A stretch of DNA of 64,000 nucleotides, from contig CANQIP010000001.1 of the NCBI GenBank assembly GCA_947623955.1, positions 124,001 through 188,000 of the forward strand. Direction: 5' to 3'. The translations under genes and the position numbers were made by a program. The DNA comes from an uncultured Clostridia bacterium. Lineage in GTDB: Bacteria > Bacillota > Clostridia > UBA1381. Each line of letters opens with the position of its first letter. Within the stretch, counting starts at the first letter, position 1. The notes beneath the pieces are model-generated. The model saw nothing but the letters and a program-made list of their open reading frames with translations. It searched no databases and was not told where the DNA came from. Below, one piece after another: positions 1-8,301 of this stretch.

Positions 1-180
1 TTCGGGAACATCAACTTTCAAGGCGAGATAGTTTCCCGACTGCTCCGATACATCCGAACCGTTGAATCCGGGATATTCGGAAACATACAAAAGCGTTCCC
101 GAAATATCGAATTCTCCGATAACTATACCGGACTGAAGGTCACTTACGTTAAGCCCATATACATCCGTCTCTCCGTCCAT
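1..180 (-). CDS. Partial phage tail-region protein (N-terminal 60 residues)
   Basis: An open frame starts with ATG at 180 and runs off the left edge. It begins MDGETDVYGLNVSDLQSG and has the alternating pattern of a beta-rich structural protein. It follows the major tail protein gene by 20 bases, so it is probably a tail accessory protein. There is no clear Shine-Dalgarno sequence before the ATG and the frame stays open a little further upstream, so the start is uncertain and coupling to the tail gene is possible. I do not recognise the family. Confidence 0.5.
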   Translation of the reverse strand, partial: MDGETDVYGLNVSDLQSGIVIGEFDISGTLLYVSEYPGFNGSDVSEQSGNYLALKVDVPE

Positions 181-200
181 GGCGTTTACGGAGAGACTAA

Positions 201-869
201 TTATTCCCCCGCCGAGGTTTTAAAAATCTTTACAAGATCTTCCGGCATCGGGAACTTCGGCTCTGTATCTTCGGAACCGTAAAGCATCTTTTCGAGTTCT
301 TCAAGCTCGCTCTTAACGCAATCCGTGCTGTTGATTTTTATATGTGCGGTAGGATCGCAGCCCTCCCAAGGCACGTCCACCGGAGTAGCTGTAGTCTCCC
401 ATGAGAAAGTAATTGCCTCCGGATCTTCGTTTATTGTTCCGTATTCCTTGCCGCTCGGCGAAGCCTGCAAACCGTAAACAAGGTGAATCGTATAGCCATG
501 CTTGCTGCCTTCCGTGTCATTGCCTATCTCTGTTCTGTAACAAAGTCCGAACGGAAGTCTTCTCTGCTGTCCGACGGTTACACCTTTTCCGACTTTAACC
601 GCGCCGTCACATTCCTCAAATTCCGGCGGATATGTATATGCCTCGATTGTCGCGCCGAACTGTTCAGCCGACATAAGGTTGAGGTATTTGATATTATCCG
701 CATAAAGCGGCGTAGGTTCTCCGCCGGACGGGTTTTCATTAACGGCAGTCAAACCGTTCCACGCAACGCCGCTGGCATACTGTCCGTCCTTGTAAGGAAA
801 CAATACGCCTTTAGAAACGCCTGTTTCGTACAAGCGTTCGCCAATCTGATCCCATTTAATCTTAGCCAT
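201..869 (-). CDS. Major tail tube protein
   Basis: This 222-residue protein has the hallmarks of siphophage major tail proteins. It opens MAKIKWDQIGERLYETGVSKGVLF, and its middle has the WNGL, ADN..YL and YPPEF..CDG segments common in Firmicute tail tube proteins, which polymerise into the tail tube. A GGAGGA ribosome site precedes the ATG. It lies after two small head-tail joining genes, the expected order in HK97-like modules. The assignment rests on sequence character and position. A search for the tail tube fold would settle it. Confidence 0.85.
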   Translation of the reverse strand: MAKIKWDQIGERLYETGVSKGVLFPYKDGQYASGVAWNGLTAVNENPSGGEPTPLYADNIKYLNLMSAEQFGATIEAYTYPPEFEECDGAVKVGKGVTVGQQRRLPFGLCYRTEIGNDTEGSKHGYTIHLVYGLQASPSGKEYGTINEDPEAITFSWETTATPVDVPWEGCDPTAHIKINSTDCVKSELEELEKMLYGSEDTEPKFPMPEDLVKIFKTSAGE

Positions 870-883
870 GTTATTTGTCCTCC

Positions 884-1189
884 TTAATAATAAATTGTAA
901 AAACATCATGATTGAGATTGTCCGCGACATAGTGCCTGTCAAATTTACACTTCGGAAGAAGTGATACTTTCTGAACTATCGCGCTGTCCGGATCTTTATC
1001 AATCACGATAACTTGGTACATATAGTGCTGTAAATACACATCGTTATCGGCAAAGTTATTCCGAATATCGTCTCTGGAATAAACTATTGCCGGATACCGC
1101 ATACTGACATTTGTGGGAGGCTGAAAATATACTTGCCTGCTTCCGAGTGCTTCACATAATAACTCGTGCAGTTCAAGTCGTCTGTTCAT
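884..1189 (-). CDS. Probable tail terminator / tail completion protein
   Basis: A 101-residue alpha/beta protein (MNRRLELHELLCEALGSRQV...) with a P-x-x-x-x-x-YPAIVYSRDD segment typical of small phage proteins between head-closure and tail tube genes. It overlaps the upstream gene by 17 bases, so translation is probably coupled. Known: in HK97-like clusters this slot holds the tail terminator that caps the tail and binds the head connector. The role is inferred mostly from position and size. Confidence 0.6.
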   Translation of the reverse strand: MNRRLELHELLCEALGSRQVYFQPPTNVSMRYPAIVYSRDDIRNNFADNDVYLQHYMYQVIVIDKDPDSAIVQKVSLLPKCKFDRHYVADNLNHDVFTIYY

Positions 1190-1496
1190 TGTACTCGCCT
1201 CCCAAAGTCAGAATTAACCTCGGATACTGGACGTCAACCGAAGAAATCTTCCATTTGGCGCCCATATACCGAACGTATCTCATAGAATGGAAATTCTCAT
1301 TGGCGTACGGATCGGCTACTATGCTGATTTCGTTATTAACGTTAATATCGTCGTTAAGTCCGATTCCGTCTTGAAGTCTTCGAATATTGCGGTTCACGTC
1401 TCCGTAATATTCTCTCTCCGTGATGTTCTCGACCCAGACTCCCGGAGCGGTTTCTGCCATTTCGGAAAAGCCGATTTTTCCGTAAAATTTCGCCAT
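1173..1496 (-). CDS. Probable head closure / head-tail joining protein
   Basis: A 107-residue protein beginning MAKFYGKIGFSEMAETAPGV, with REYYGDV, ISIVADPYANENF and a final region ending LTLGGEYNEQT. These segments recur in the small stopper (head-closure) proteins of Firmicute siphophages. It sits between the capsid module and the tail terminator gene and has a GGAGGAAAA ribosome site. It would join the filled head to the tail. The family is recognised only by resemblance, so the exact role is inferred. Confidence 0.65.
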   Translation of the reverse strand: MAKFYGKIGFSEMAETAPGVWVENITEREYYGDVNRNIRRLQDGIGLNDDINVNNEISIVADPYANENFHSMRYVRYMGAKWKISSVDVQYPRLILTLGGEYNEQTT

Positions 1497-1511
1497 TTTG
1501 AATTTTCCTCC

Positions 1512-1676
1512 TTAAACAGGCGTAGGACCATTGTCTCCATTTGCCAACTCACCTTCGGGCATTGTCGGGATATTTATATCTTTGCCTCGCCTGATAGTAA
1601 TCTTTGCCGTTTTATCGTCAGCCTCGCTGACCTCTTCTGTCTCAACGCTCACGGCGCTTGCGATGAGACTACTCAT
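1512..1676 (-). CDS. Short head-module protein (54 aa) coupled to capsid gene
   Basis: The 54-residue frame starts MSSLIASAVSVETEEVSEAD and ends NGDNGPTPV. Its ATG overlaps the TGA of the capsid gene as ATGA (1673-1676), a strong sign of translational coupling. A 55-codon frame with ordinary codon use exactly fills the gap between capsid and head-closure genes. The sequence is acidic, with an ITIRRGKDINIP stretch. I do not recognise it. By position it may be a head decoration or head-fibre protein, or a linker. Confidence 0.7.
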   Translation of the reverse strand: MSSLIASAVSVETEEVSEADDKTAKITIRRGKDINIPTMPEGELANGDNGPTPV

Positions 1677-2818
1677 TCCCCCGCGACAGGCTCCTCCAGA
1701 GCGATAGCCGAATAAACGCGTGTAAGCGCACCGGAAAGTCTTGTTTCCATGAGGTACTTGTACTGGTTGAAGTCAATGTCGAAATCATCGAATGTCGTGA
1801 TTTCTCCGCCCTTTGTCGCGCCCGCATGATAATCATCGAGATTTACGAATATGCCGAGAAGCTTATGTTTCTTCTGATTCTTGTCTGTACGCTCCAGTCC
1901 CTCGAACTGCTCTACAGTGTGGATTTCGCCGACATTCAGCGCCGCTGCCAAGTCGCTCTTTGAATCGTAAATGCGTCTGCCGTTCATATCGCGCGCGAGA
2001 AGCATCACATTGAGTAAATGCGGCGTGCAGAAGAAATCAAGCGAACCGCTGCCCTTATAATCCTCGCGCGCATACAGAGCCGCGGTAATGATAGCTTCCG
2101 CGTAAATGTAGTTTTCGCCGAAATTTGCGCCTGTTCCGGTGCCTTGAAGCTCTTCCTTCGCCTTTTCGATATCAACATCGGCGTGAATTGTGTAAAGGTC
2201 ATCATCGTGCCAAATTGAGCGAATATGCTCCTCGGAGATCTTACCTTCATCACCATCGTCGCGACCATCGCCGACCATAACAGCGAGTGCGATTTCCTCA
2301 TTGAGAAGTTTGCGCATAATATTGAACTGGTACTCTACGACGTTGAAGTCCGTAATGTCGATAACATCGTCGCGCTCCAGCTTGTCCTTAACGTAAACCG
2401 TCTGCGGATCGGTTGTTCTGCTGAGCAGCTTAACGTTCGCCATATCATTCTTCTTTGAGCCCTTTGTCTTGTATCCGAGCGCTCTTAAACCTTTGTCACG
2501 AGCGTCGATCTGACGGGTACGAACACGGCTTATCGGACTCTTGTGCATTTTTGTCATTACCGTGGAGACCCATGTCTGATCTCTTGTCAAAAGCTCCGGA
2601 GCGCCGGGATAAACATCCTTATAATCCGGAAACAGCTGTTCTATGCTCTCAAAGCCATGAGAGAGCGTATCTTTATGTTCTTCGATGTAAAATTTGATAG
2701 CGTCCTGAAGGCTGCCTACGCCCTTAGTCTTTGCCAACGCTATAATTTCTTGCTGCGCCGCGTGAGACAGAAAGTTCTCGTTCTCCTGCTCATCGCGGTC
2801 AAAAATGTTATGTTTCAT
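1673..2818 (-). CDS. Possible separate major capsid protein from an internal start
   Basis: Inside the fusion gene, ATG at 2818 (MKHNIFDRDEQENENFLS) is preceded by GAGGAGGATAAGGAA, a full ribosome site at good distance within the codons of the acidic linker. The product would be 381 residues, the usual length for an HK97-type capsid protein, and would begin exactly where the capsid region starts. This would let the phage make far more capsid than protease from one frame. The site is seen; its use is inferred. Confidence 0.55.
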   Translation of the reverse strand: MKHNIFDRDEQENENFLSHAAQQEIIALAKTKGVGSLQDAIKFYIEEHKDTLSHGFESIEQLFPDYKDVYPGAPELLTRDQTWVSTVMTKMHKSPISRVRTRQIDARDKGLRALGYKTKGSKKNDMANVKLLSRTTDPQTVYVKDKLERDDVIDITDFNVVEYQFNIMRKLLNEEIALAVMVGDGRDDGDEGKISEEHIRSIWHDDDLYTIHADVDIEKAKEELQGTGTGANFGENYIYAEAIITAALYAREDYKGSGSLDFFCTPHLLNVMLLARDMNGRRIYDSKSDLAAALNVGEIHTVEQFEGLERTDKNQKKHKLLGIFVNLDDYHAGATKGGEITTFDDFDIDFNQYKYLMETRLSGALTRVYSAIALEEPVAGE

Positions 2819-3487
2819 TTCCTTATCCTCCTCATCATCTTTGTCATCATCGTCAGATGCACCCGCTTTTTCCAGAGCCGCTCCTATTAAATTTTGTACA
2901 ACTTCTTTCTGCTTTTCAGTCAAAGAGTTGACCACATCCTCAAGAGTCTCTTTATCTTCGGGATTATCCTCCGATTTTTCCTTCTTTTCTCCTACCTTAT
3001 CGGTGTTGTCTTCCTTCTTATCGTCCGCATGATATAACGAAAGACTTTCTTCTCCTGTATAGATGAAAGCCTCTTCATCGGATTCTTCTCCGTGTACCAT
3101 AACGGAATCTATAAAGGCTCCGGGATTTGCGCCGGCAAGTACCAAACTCACTTCTCTGATAACACCGTGCATAACCTCTGAGCCCTTCTGTTTAAGCTGG
3201 TTTGCATAAATTGATAACGACACCACATCGCCATGCTGAACCAGCATCTTCGCGTTTTTGCCCTGTTCCGTATCATTGAATGTACAATAGGCATAAACGC
3301 CTTCATCGCGATTTTCAAGCTGTGCATGACCAAGCACATTGAATGCTTCATTATGCTTGTGATTCCATACAAGCGGAACCGTCTGTCCATCATTATGCTT
3401 GAACGCGTCTTTCATGATTATCCGACCATCGGAGCACTTAAGGTTATTCCTTGTAGCCCAACCGCCGAAATCATACGTTTTGTCCAT
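1673..3487 (-). CDS. Prohead protease-major capsid fusion polyprotein
   Basis: A 604-residue protein with two parts. Residues about 1-130 match S78/HK97 prohead proteases: PLVWNHKHNE holds the catalytic histidine and VVSLSIYANQL the serine. A highly acidic, charged linker follows (about 150-220, with DDDDKDDEEDKE). The C-terminal 380 residues are an HK97-fold capsid protein (FYIEEHK..LSHGFESIEQLFPD, DFFCTPHLLNVMLL). Separate genes are more common, but protease-scaffold-capsid fusions are known. Start: ATG at 3487 with GGAGGAGG upstream; a more upstream in-frame start would lack a site. It overlaps the portal gene by 17 bases. An internal start at 2818 may also make the capsid part alone. Confidence 0.9.
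   Translation of the reverse strand: MDKTYDFGGWATRNNLKCSDGRIIMKDAFKHNDGQTVPLVWNHKHNEAFNVLGHAQLENRDEGVYAYCTFNDTEQGKNAKMLVQHGDVVSLSIYANQLKQKGSEVMHGVIREVSLVLAGANPGAFIDSVMVHGEESDEEAFIYTGEESLSLYHADDKKEDNTDKVGEKKEKSEDNPEDKETLEDVVNSLTEKQKEVVQNLIGAALEKAGASDDDDKDDEEDKEMKHNIFDRDEQENENFLSHAAQQEIIALAKTKGVGSLQDAIKFYIEEHKDTLSHGFESIEQLFPDYKDVYPGAPELLTRDQTWVSTVMTKMHKSPISRVRTRQIDARDKGLRALGYKTKGSKKNDMANVKLLSRTTDPQTVYVKDKLERDDVIDITDFNVVEYQFNIMRKLLNEEIALAVMVGDGRDDGDEGKISEEHIRSIWHDDDLYTIHADVDIEKAKEELQGTGTGANFGENYIYAEAIITAALYAREDYKGSGSLDFFCTPHLLNVMLLARDMNGRRIYDSKSDLAAALNVGEIHTVEQFEGLERTDKNQKKHKLLGIFVNLDDYHAGATKGGEITTFDDFDIDFNQYKYLMETRLSGALTRVYSAIALEEPVAGE
2819..2834 (-). promoter_or_regulatory. Internal ribosome binding site before capsid start
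   Basis: On the minus strand GAGGAGGATAAGGAA lies directly before the in-frame ATG at 2818, inside the linker of the protease-capsid gene. It decides whether capsid is also translated independently. Confidence 0.5.
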
Positions 3488-4727
3488 TTTGATTTTCCTC
3501 CTCCTTTTGAGTTGTTCCATTGTCCGCCGACATCTGAGTGTCGGGTTTACTGATGTTGCTGTTCCTCAGTTCATCAGCTTTCGGGTCGTCTGCGGGTTTC
3601 ATTCCGATAACTTGACGAATTTCATTTGACGTCATAATCTCGTTACGCGTAAACTTATCGGCGATTTCCGCTATGTCAGCAACAGGTACGAGTTTGAACG
3701 GATCATTATAGAACATGATAGTCTGTCCCTGAGAGCGAGCGGTTTTTGTAAGAAATTTACGCTTCATCTCATTGACGATAGCCGAAACAAACGGCTCCAC
3801 GGTTCTGTTGAGATAATTCAGCATTGTCTTCTCATCGGCTGTACCATCCAATACGCTCTGAGTGATACCTAACTGGCTGTAAAGCATACTCGTCAGATAT
3901 TCAATCTGCTTCATCAGATTGTTCTCGATGGGTCGATTAAGCTGAGTTATTCTTTCCGTGCCGTCTGTATAGGCAATACCATATTTCGTGCCCGAAAGCT
4001 GTTGCTCTATTTCATCACGGCGGGCTCGCGCCTGCTCTCTTCGAGCCTGAGATTTTACAACATACGGAAGCTGTATAATAAGGTCAAGCTTTCCGGAACC
4101 GCTTTGCTCATCGATAGCATCCAAAAGCGTCAGCTTGCGTATAAGTCGCTGCATTGTCGAACTCGACTCGTTCATCACCACGTAAAACGGATTCTCTATA
4201 ATACCGACAACTTTTTTAGGAAGTAAAAGATCTTCCTTTAATCCCGTGTTATCGTTATACACGCGAACCCGCACATCACGCGGATACCAGTCGACAATTT
4301 TACCCGTGCGCATTGTTTCAATCTCATATGAGCCTGAAACTTTCGGGTCTATGGATGTGTCAATCGGAACAATTGCCACACAACCCTCGTCCATCATCGA
4401 AAGCGCTATATCCTGTATAAACGCTCTCGATGTCTGGTCAATGTTGGCTTCCAGTGTAAGACAATTATTAAGCGGTGACTTCTTCGCCTCCGTAAATCTG
4501 CCGTTATCGTCGAGCTGAACATGCTGTATGGTCATAGAAGCGATATCTAATGAAAGCCGATTGTAAATAGCCGTGATGATTGAACGCTCGTTTCCGCGCG
4601 TCAATCGCGGTCTGTCCGGTCTATATGAACTCGGAACCCCGACACCCGCATAATAATTTGTAGGGTCCCGGTTGTTCTTGAAAGCGTTCCAGCCATGTTT
4701 TAATCTGGAACCAAGTGCTAATTCCAT
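3471..4727 (-). CDS. Portal protein (HK97 family)
   Basis: A 418-residue protein of normal portal length. It has a basic N-terminus, the conserved NRLSLDIASMTIQHVQLD segment, and LLDAIDEQSGSGKLDLIIQLPYV followed by the long helical QARREQARARRDEIEQQL stem. The SQLGITQSVLDGTADE loop is typical of HK97-type portals. The portal is the dodecameric ring at one capsid vertex through which DNA enters and leaves. AAGGAGGAAATCAC precedes the ATG. It lies between TerL and the protease-capsid gene, the standard order, with a terminator-like hairpin between it and TerL. Confidence 0.92.
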   Translation of the reverse strand: MELALGSRLKHGWNAFKNNRDPTNYYAGVGVPSSYRPDRPRLTRGNERSIITAIYNRLSLDIASMTIQHVQLDDNGRFTEAKKSPLNNCLTLEANIDQTSRAFIQDIALSMMDEGCVAIVPIDTSIDPKVSGSYEIETMRTGKIVDWYPRDVRVRVYNDNTGLKEDLLLPKKVVGIIENPFYVVMNESSSTMQRLIRKLTLLDAIDEQSGSGKLDLIIQLPYVVKSQARREQARARRDEIEQQLSGTKYGIAYTDGTERITQLNRPIENNLMKQIEYLTSMLYSQLGITQSVLDGTADEKTMLNYLNRTVEPFVSAIVNEMKRKFLTKTARSQGQTIMFYNDPFKLVPVADIAEIADKFTRNEIMTSNEIRQVIGMKPADDPKADELRNSNISKPDTQMSADNGTTQKEEENQNGQNV

Positions 4728-4753
4728 GTGATTTCCTCCTTAATTTTAGGCAT

Positions 4754-4778
4754 AAAAAAAGAACCGCCGAAGCGGTCG
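4754..4778 (-). terminator. Hairpin with T-run between TerL and portal genes
   Basis: On the minus strand GACCGC-TTCG-GCGGTTC is followed by seven T residues, directly after the TerL stop codon. It has the form of a rho-independent terminator, yet the portal and capsid genes follow with no obvious new promoter. It may lower read-through or be ignored by an antiterminated or phage polymerase. Confidence 0.75.
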
Positions 4779-4779
4779 A

Positions 4780-6525
4780 TCATTCAAAAGCATCTCTATT
4801 TAATTTATAAGCGACATAAGCGTCCATCATAGCCGCCACGGGGTCGATCTTTTGCTCATATCGCTTTTTGAAGAGCTTTCTGTTTCCATTTGTATCCTCC
4901 AAAGTAATAGCGTTTCCCATGGCAAATGCCATAATCTCCTCGTCGAACAAAAGCATTCGAGATTCGGAAAGCTTCTTTAATTCTCCTAAAGGAACGGACT
5001 CTGTCTTAGCTCCCTGTATAACCTTAGTGATTCCGAACGGACCGTTTTCCGTTTCCCACCGAGCCACAAAGTCTTTAGCGTTATACGGGTCATATCCAAA
5101 GCAACGGACGTCATATTCCATTTCAATAATATAATCGTCCAAATCCTCGTATACCTGCATCATGTCAAGTACAGAGCCTTCCTGAACGATAAGAGTTCCT
5201 TCTTTCTTGAATTCTTCGTATTTCGCTCTCATTGCAGCCGGTAACTTGTGTTCAGTGAGCTCCGAAATATAAGCACGAGCCTTAATGCCAAATCTGCCGT
5301 CGGAAAGCGGAAATAAAAATACAAATGCGCAGAAGTCATCTCCGCGCGATAAGTCTGCTCCAAGCGCACAAGGCATCTGCCAATAATCGCGCTTCTTATG
5401 AGGAAGGGTTTCTTCGTAAGTAAAGAAATACGTATAACCCTCCATCGGTATTCCGAAACGCTTTGCCAAAATATCATTACGCGCTGCCGGTGCGTTTTCC
5501 GCTCTTTCAACGTCTCGCTGATATGTTTCGTAGCTCACGGTTTTTCCAATGTTCGGATTGGCTTTAATCCATAATTCGGGATTTGCAACCTCGTCTACGG
5601 AGTCGAGCTTATACCACCAGATAGAAACATGCTTTGCCGGATAATCACCCTTGAGAATGCTTGCCAATTCCATTTTGATTGTATCTCCCGCTCCGTTACG
5701 AACAGTTCCCTCCGAGCTTGTAGCTATTATTATGTAATCATCAACTTTGGAAGCGCCCTGCTCGATAGCTCCGACAACGTCCTCTCTAATGTCGCCGGAA
5801 AGCCATTCGTCTACGGTGGCTACTTTTACCCTCAAGCCCTGAAGTTTGTCAATCGACATCGGACGAATTTCAATCAGAGAATTAGTCATAAAATTCTCAA
5901 TGCCTTTTTTAGTCGACGCAAGTTTAACTCTGTCCGCCCGAGAACCGGTAGTGTTCTGTAATGAACCTTCAGTTAAAAATTGAAATAACGGTCCTCTTGC
6001 TCGAATAATCGCGGTTTTTATCGGAGAAATAACCTCTTCCGCCAACTTCATGGTCGGCGCTGTTGTTATCTGCTGCGTGGTAGAAGTGTCCACATTCTGT
6101 TCGTATGACTGAACGCAAGAGTCGTAAAGCGATTTTGCCGCACCTCTGCCGACAATCAGGTATTGTTTGTTAATAAGCCGTTTCTTTATTCGCTTATACA
6201 CATATCGTCCGCCTCGCCCATTTTCATTTGGCTTGTATATGCGTTTTTCTTCAAACTCGTACCAACCAAATATCTGCTCGCCCCACAGCTTAAAGCTGTC
6301 GAGCATCTTTAAATCGGAGCCGTCGGTAAGCGTCAGTTCGCTCTCGCAATAGTCAATCCACCCTTCAACCGCCTTGTCGTCATAGTAAACATCAGGGTCG
6401 GCTATAAGATCGTCAATACGGTTCATTTCCAAAGAAATTTCATTACAAACCGGAATTTCCCCGCGAATTACGGCATCTCGAAACATGCCGTAATATTTTG
6501 GTACAGCAGTATTCGATAATGCCAT
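4780..6525 (-). CDS. terL: Terminase large subunit
   Basis: The 581-residue packaging motor ATPase-nuclease. Residues 123-132 (LIVGRGAAKS) are a variant Walker A, 233-241 (VKVATVDEW) the Walker B with its catalytic acid, and 388-397 (ALGADLSRGD) the start of the nuclease domain with a metal-binding Asp. C-terminal acidic residues complete the RNase H-like fold. It packages DNA from the cos concatemer through the portal. Length is normal. The site before the ATG (TAGGTG) is moderate. It lies downstream of TerS and HNH, as in cos phages that use an HNH partner. Confidence 0.93.
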   Translation of the reverse strand: MALSNTAVPKYYGMFRDAVIRGEIPVCNEISLEMNRIDDLIADPDVYYDDKAVEGWIDYCESELTLTDGSDLKMLDSFKLWGEQIFGWYEFEEKRIYKPNENGRGGRYVYKRIKKRLINKQYLIVGRGAAKSLYDSCVQSYEQNVDTSTTQQITTAPTMKLAEEVISPIKTAIIRARGPLFQFLTEGSLQNTTGSRADRVKLASTKKGIENFMTNSLIEIRPMSIDKLQGLRVKVATVDEWLSGDIREDVVGAIEQGASKVDDYIIIATSSEGTVRNGAGDTIKMELASILKGDYPAKHVSIWWYKLDSVDEVANPELWIKANPNIGKTVSYETYQRDVERAENAPAARNDILAKRFGIPMEGYTYFFTYEETLPHKKRDYWQMPCALGADLSRGDDFCAFVFLFPLSDGRFGIKARAYISELTEHKLPAAMRAKYEEFKKEGTLIVQEGSVLDMMQVYEDLDDYIIEMEYDVRCFGYDPYNAKDFVARWETENGPFGITKVIQGAKTESVPLGELKKLSESRMLLFDEEIMAFAMGNAITLEDTNGNRKLFKKRYEQKIDPVAAMMDAYVAYKLNRDAFE

Positions 6526-6534
6526 GTGTTACAC

Positions 6535-6948
6535 CTACTTATCTTTTTGTCCTTTTTTTGGATTAACTATCTCGGATTTAAAGATTGAATTTACCGCTTT
6601 GCCCATACCATAAGTAGTCAGTTGAACAGCTATGTTTTTACCCGACTTTTCTAAAACATCCATCATAAACGCTTTGCCTCTTGACGTTCTCTCTTTCATT
6701 TCAGGCTTAGAAAGGTCTTTATAACGTTTTTCCAATTCTAATCTCGAAATAGCATCTCTGAGTTCAGAGTCGGTCATAGACTTTATGTTTTTGGGCTTTG
6801 ATTTTTCCTTATTATCGTGCTCTTTTTTCTTATCATCAAAAACTTTGGTTTTCTTTTTTTTTGATACTGTTATTGGATACGGCGGACCATTTCGTTTACC
6901 CCACTTCATTCCGAGAATTCCGTGGTGGTATAATTCTTTGTAATCCAT
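6535..6948 (-). CDS. Phage head-associated protein with N-terminal HHGILGMKWG motif
   Basis: A 137-residue basic protein (MDYKELYHHGILGMKWGKRNG). The H-H/Y-G-I/V-x-G-M-K-W-G motif is widespread near termini of Firmicute phage proteins encoded in head modules. Its role is unproven; a capsid or scaffold docking tag is a reasonable idea. The middle is charged and helical (KKKKTKVFDDKKKEHDNKEK...). It sits between TerL and the connector gene with a strong AGGAGG site. The same kind of motif occurs near the N-terminus of the RNA-polymerase-like protein at 8868-11603. Confidence 0.75.
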   Translation of the reverse strand: MDYKELYHHGILGMKWGKRNGPPYPITVSKKKKTKVFDDKKKEHDNKEKSKPKNIKSMTDSELRDAISRLELEKRYKDLSKPEMKERTSRGKAFMMDVLEKSGKNIAVQLTTYGMGKAVNSIFKSEIVNPKKGQKDK

Positions 6949-6965
6949 TTTGATTTTCCTCCTAA

Positions 6966-7478
6966 TTAATATTTTCCTCCGTCCAGAACGGCATTAGGGT
7001 CTGTGACCGATGAAATTGTACCGTCGCTGTCTACTTCTATGTTTTTGCCTATCTTAACGTGTCCGAGCTTCTCTTCCGTTGCAACAGTAGATTCATGTTC
7101 GTCAAGCGTATTACCGTTGCTGTCATATTCGCCCTGCTTGGAAGGGTCGACTGCTACATTTATTCTCCACTCAAATTCGTTTATTGAACGCTGCAAAGCG
7201 TCTATCGCCGCAGAACTTGCCGGCGGGTCAAACATGAGCCGTACTTTCTGATACACATATGACTTGATCATTTCTATCTGTAAGTTATCGGGAACGAAAT
7301 CTTTCCATAGTGTATCTGCTCCGCTGATTACAAATCCTGTCGGAGGTCCGACACCGAGTTGAGTCAGAACCGATAATGCTGAATTGATGTGTATAATGAT
7401 GTCGGCATCGAAGTGTTCGTAATCTTTCGCTATGCCAAGCAGCTTCTTTATTGAAGTCAGAATACTATCCTCGCTCAT
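6966..7478 (-). CDS. Head-tail connector / DNA packaging adaptor protein
   Basis: A 170-residue protein whose first 100 residues (DSILTSIKKLLGIAKDYEHFDADIIIHINSALSVLTQLGVGP) match the helical gp6-like adaptors that bind under the portal. The C-terminal part (DSDGTISSVTDPNAVLDGGKY) looks like an added tail. The ATG at 7478 follows GAGGTG; an upstream in-frame start would overlap the HNH gene and lacks a site. Encoding it before TerL is common in clostridial phages. Confidence 0.8.
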   Translation of the reverse strand: MSEDSILTSIKKLLGIAKDYEHFDADIIIHINSALSVLTQLGVGPPTGFVISGADTLWKDFVPDNLQIEMIKSYVYQKVRLMFDPPASSAAIDALQRSINEFEWRINVAVDPSKQGEYDSNGNTLDEHESTVATEEKLGHVKIGKNIEVDSDGTISSVTDPNAVLDGGKY

Positions 7479-7495
7479 AATAATCACCTCTCTTT

Positions 7496-7912
7496 TCAAC
7501 GTTTCCACGGGCAGGTATCATTCCTGTGCCGTTCAACCGGAGCAGAGTCCAACAGTTTCTCATCTCCGTAGTGTATAGCATTATGCGTTCTATGTGTAAC
7601 GCAAATTAAATATTCAGGATTTAGCAGAAAATCGCTTGACACTCGGAAGTCCTCAAGCATTATCGGATTCATATGATGGATTAGAATTTTTCCGTAAATA
7701 TCATAGCCGTCAACACCAAGGTCGCAGCCGTTATCGCGGACTATTACTTTATCGCGGACGGATTTCCATTCGCGCGATTTATAAAACCGCTGGTTAATGT
7801 ATCTGTCAAAGCCGAAAGTGTCTTTTCCTACTTTGCCGTTCAGGCATAAATATTGAAAACGCTCATCAAAAGTCTTAAGCTCCGATAGCTCGGAATATGT
7901 TTTAATATTCAT
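7496..7912 (-). CDS. HNH endonuclease of the packaging module
   Basis: About 138 residues with the HNH pattern: KVIVRDNGCD, then GKILIHHMNPI, then NPEYLICVTHRTHNAIHYG. Known: in many HK97-type cos phages an HNH protein next to the terminase is needed for cos cleavage. The neighbouring candidate cos sequence fits this. The start at 7912 (MNIKTYSEL) is preferred over 7933 because it better matches a GAGGATGAAG site, but both are possible. It overlaps the TerS gene. Confidence 0.85.
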   Translation of the reverse strand: MNIKTYSELSELKTFDERFQYLCLNGKVGKDTFGFDRYINQRFYKSREWKSVRDKVIVRDNGCDLGVDGYDIYGKILIHHMNPIMLEDFRVSSDFLLNPEYLICVTHRTHNAIHYGDEKLLDSAPVERHRNDTCPWKR

Positions 7913-8243
7913 CGTATTCTTCATCCTCATCATTCTGCCCGCTATAGCGTTTCATAGCATTCATGGCATTTATGTACAGCTCCTCCAATCTCTTGTCCGA
8001 CTGTAGGGACTCTATCTTAGCCTCTGCAAGCCGATTTTGCATCTTCAAAGTTTCCTTTTCTATCTCGGCTTTGGTCGAACCGAGTTTCAAAAAATGAGTT
8101 ATCAGCTGTGACGACGCTGTTCCGTCTCTGAGTTTCTTCTCGGCTAAATCCATTGCCAAAGAAATCATCTGATTTTCATGTGCCTCCGGAGTCAGAGCGG
8201 GGCGCATTTTTCTTGATGATTCCGATGTTCTTGGTCTCCCCAT
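7902..8243 (-). CDS. terS: Terminase small subunit
   Basis: A 113-residue helical protein. It starts MGRPRTSESSRKMRPALTPEAHENQM, an AT-hook-like basic N-terminus followed by helical DNA-binding and oligomerisation regions (FLKLGSTKAEIEKETLKMQNRLAEAKIESL) and an acidic tail. It would recognise the packaging start site and recruit TerL. ATG at 8243 has AGGAG upstream. Position just before HNH and beside the candidate cos site supports the call. Confidence 0.8.
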   Translation of the reverse strand: MGRPRTSESSRKMRPALTPEAHENQMISLAMDLAEKKLRDGTASSQLITHFLKLGSTKAEIEKETLKMQNRLAEAKIESLQSDKRLEELYINAMNAMKRYSGQNDEDEEYDEY

Positions 8244-8301
8244 ACTTTCTGTCTCCTTTCTTTTAAAATATACATGATTTTGGTATAGTTCGACAAACTT
8301 C

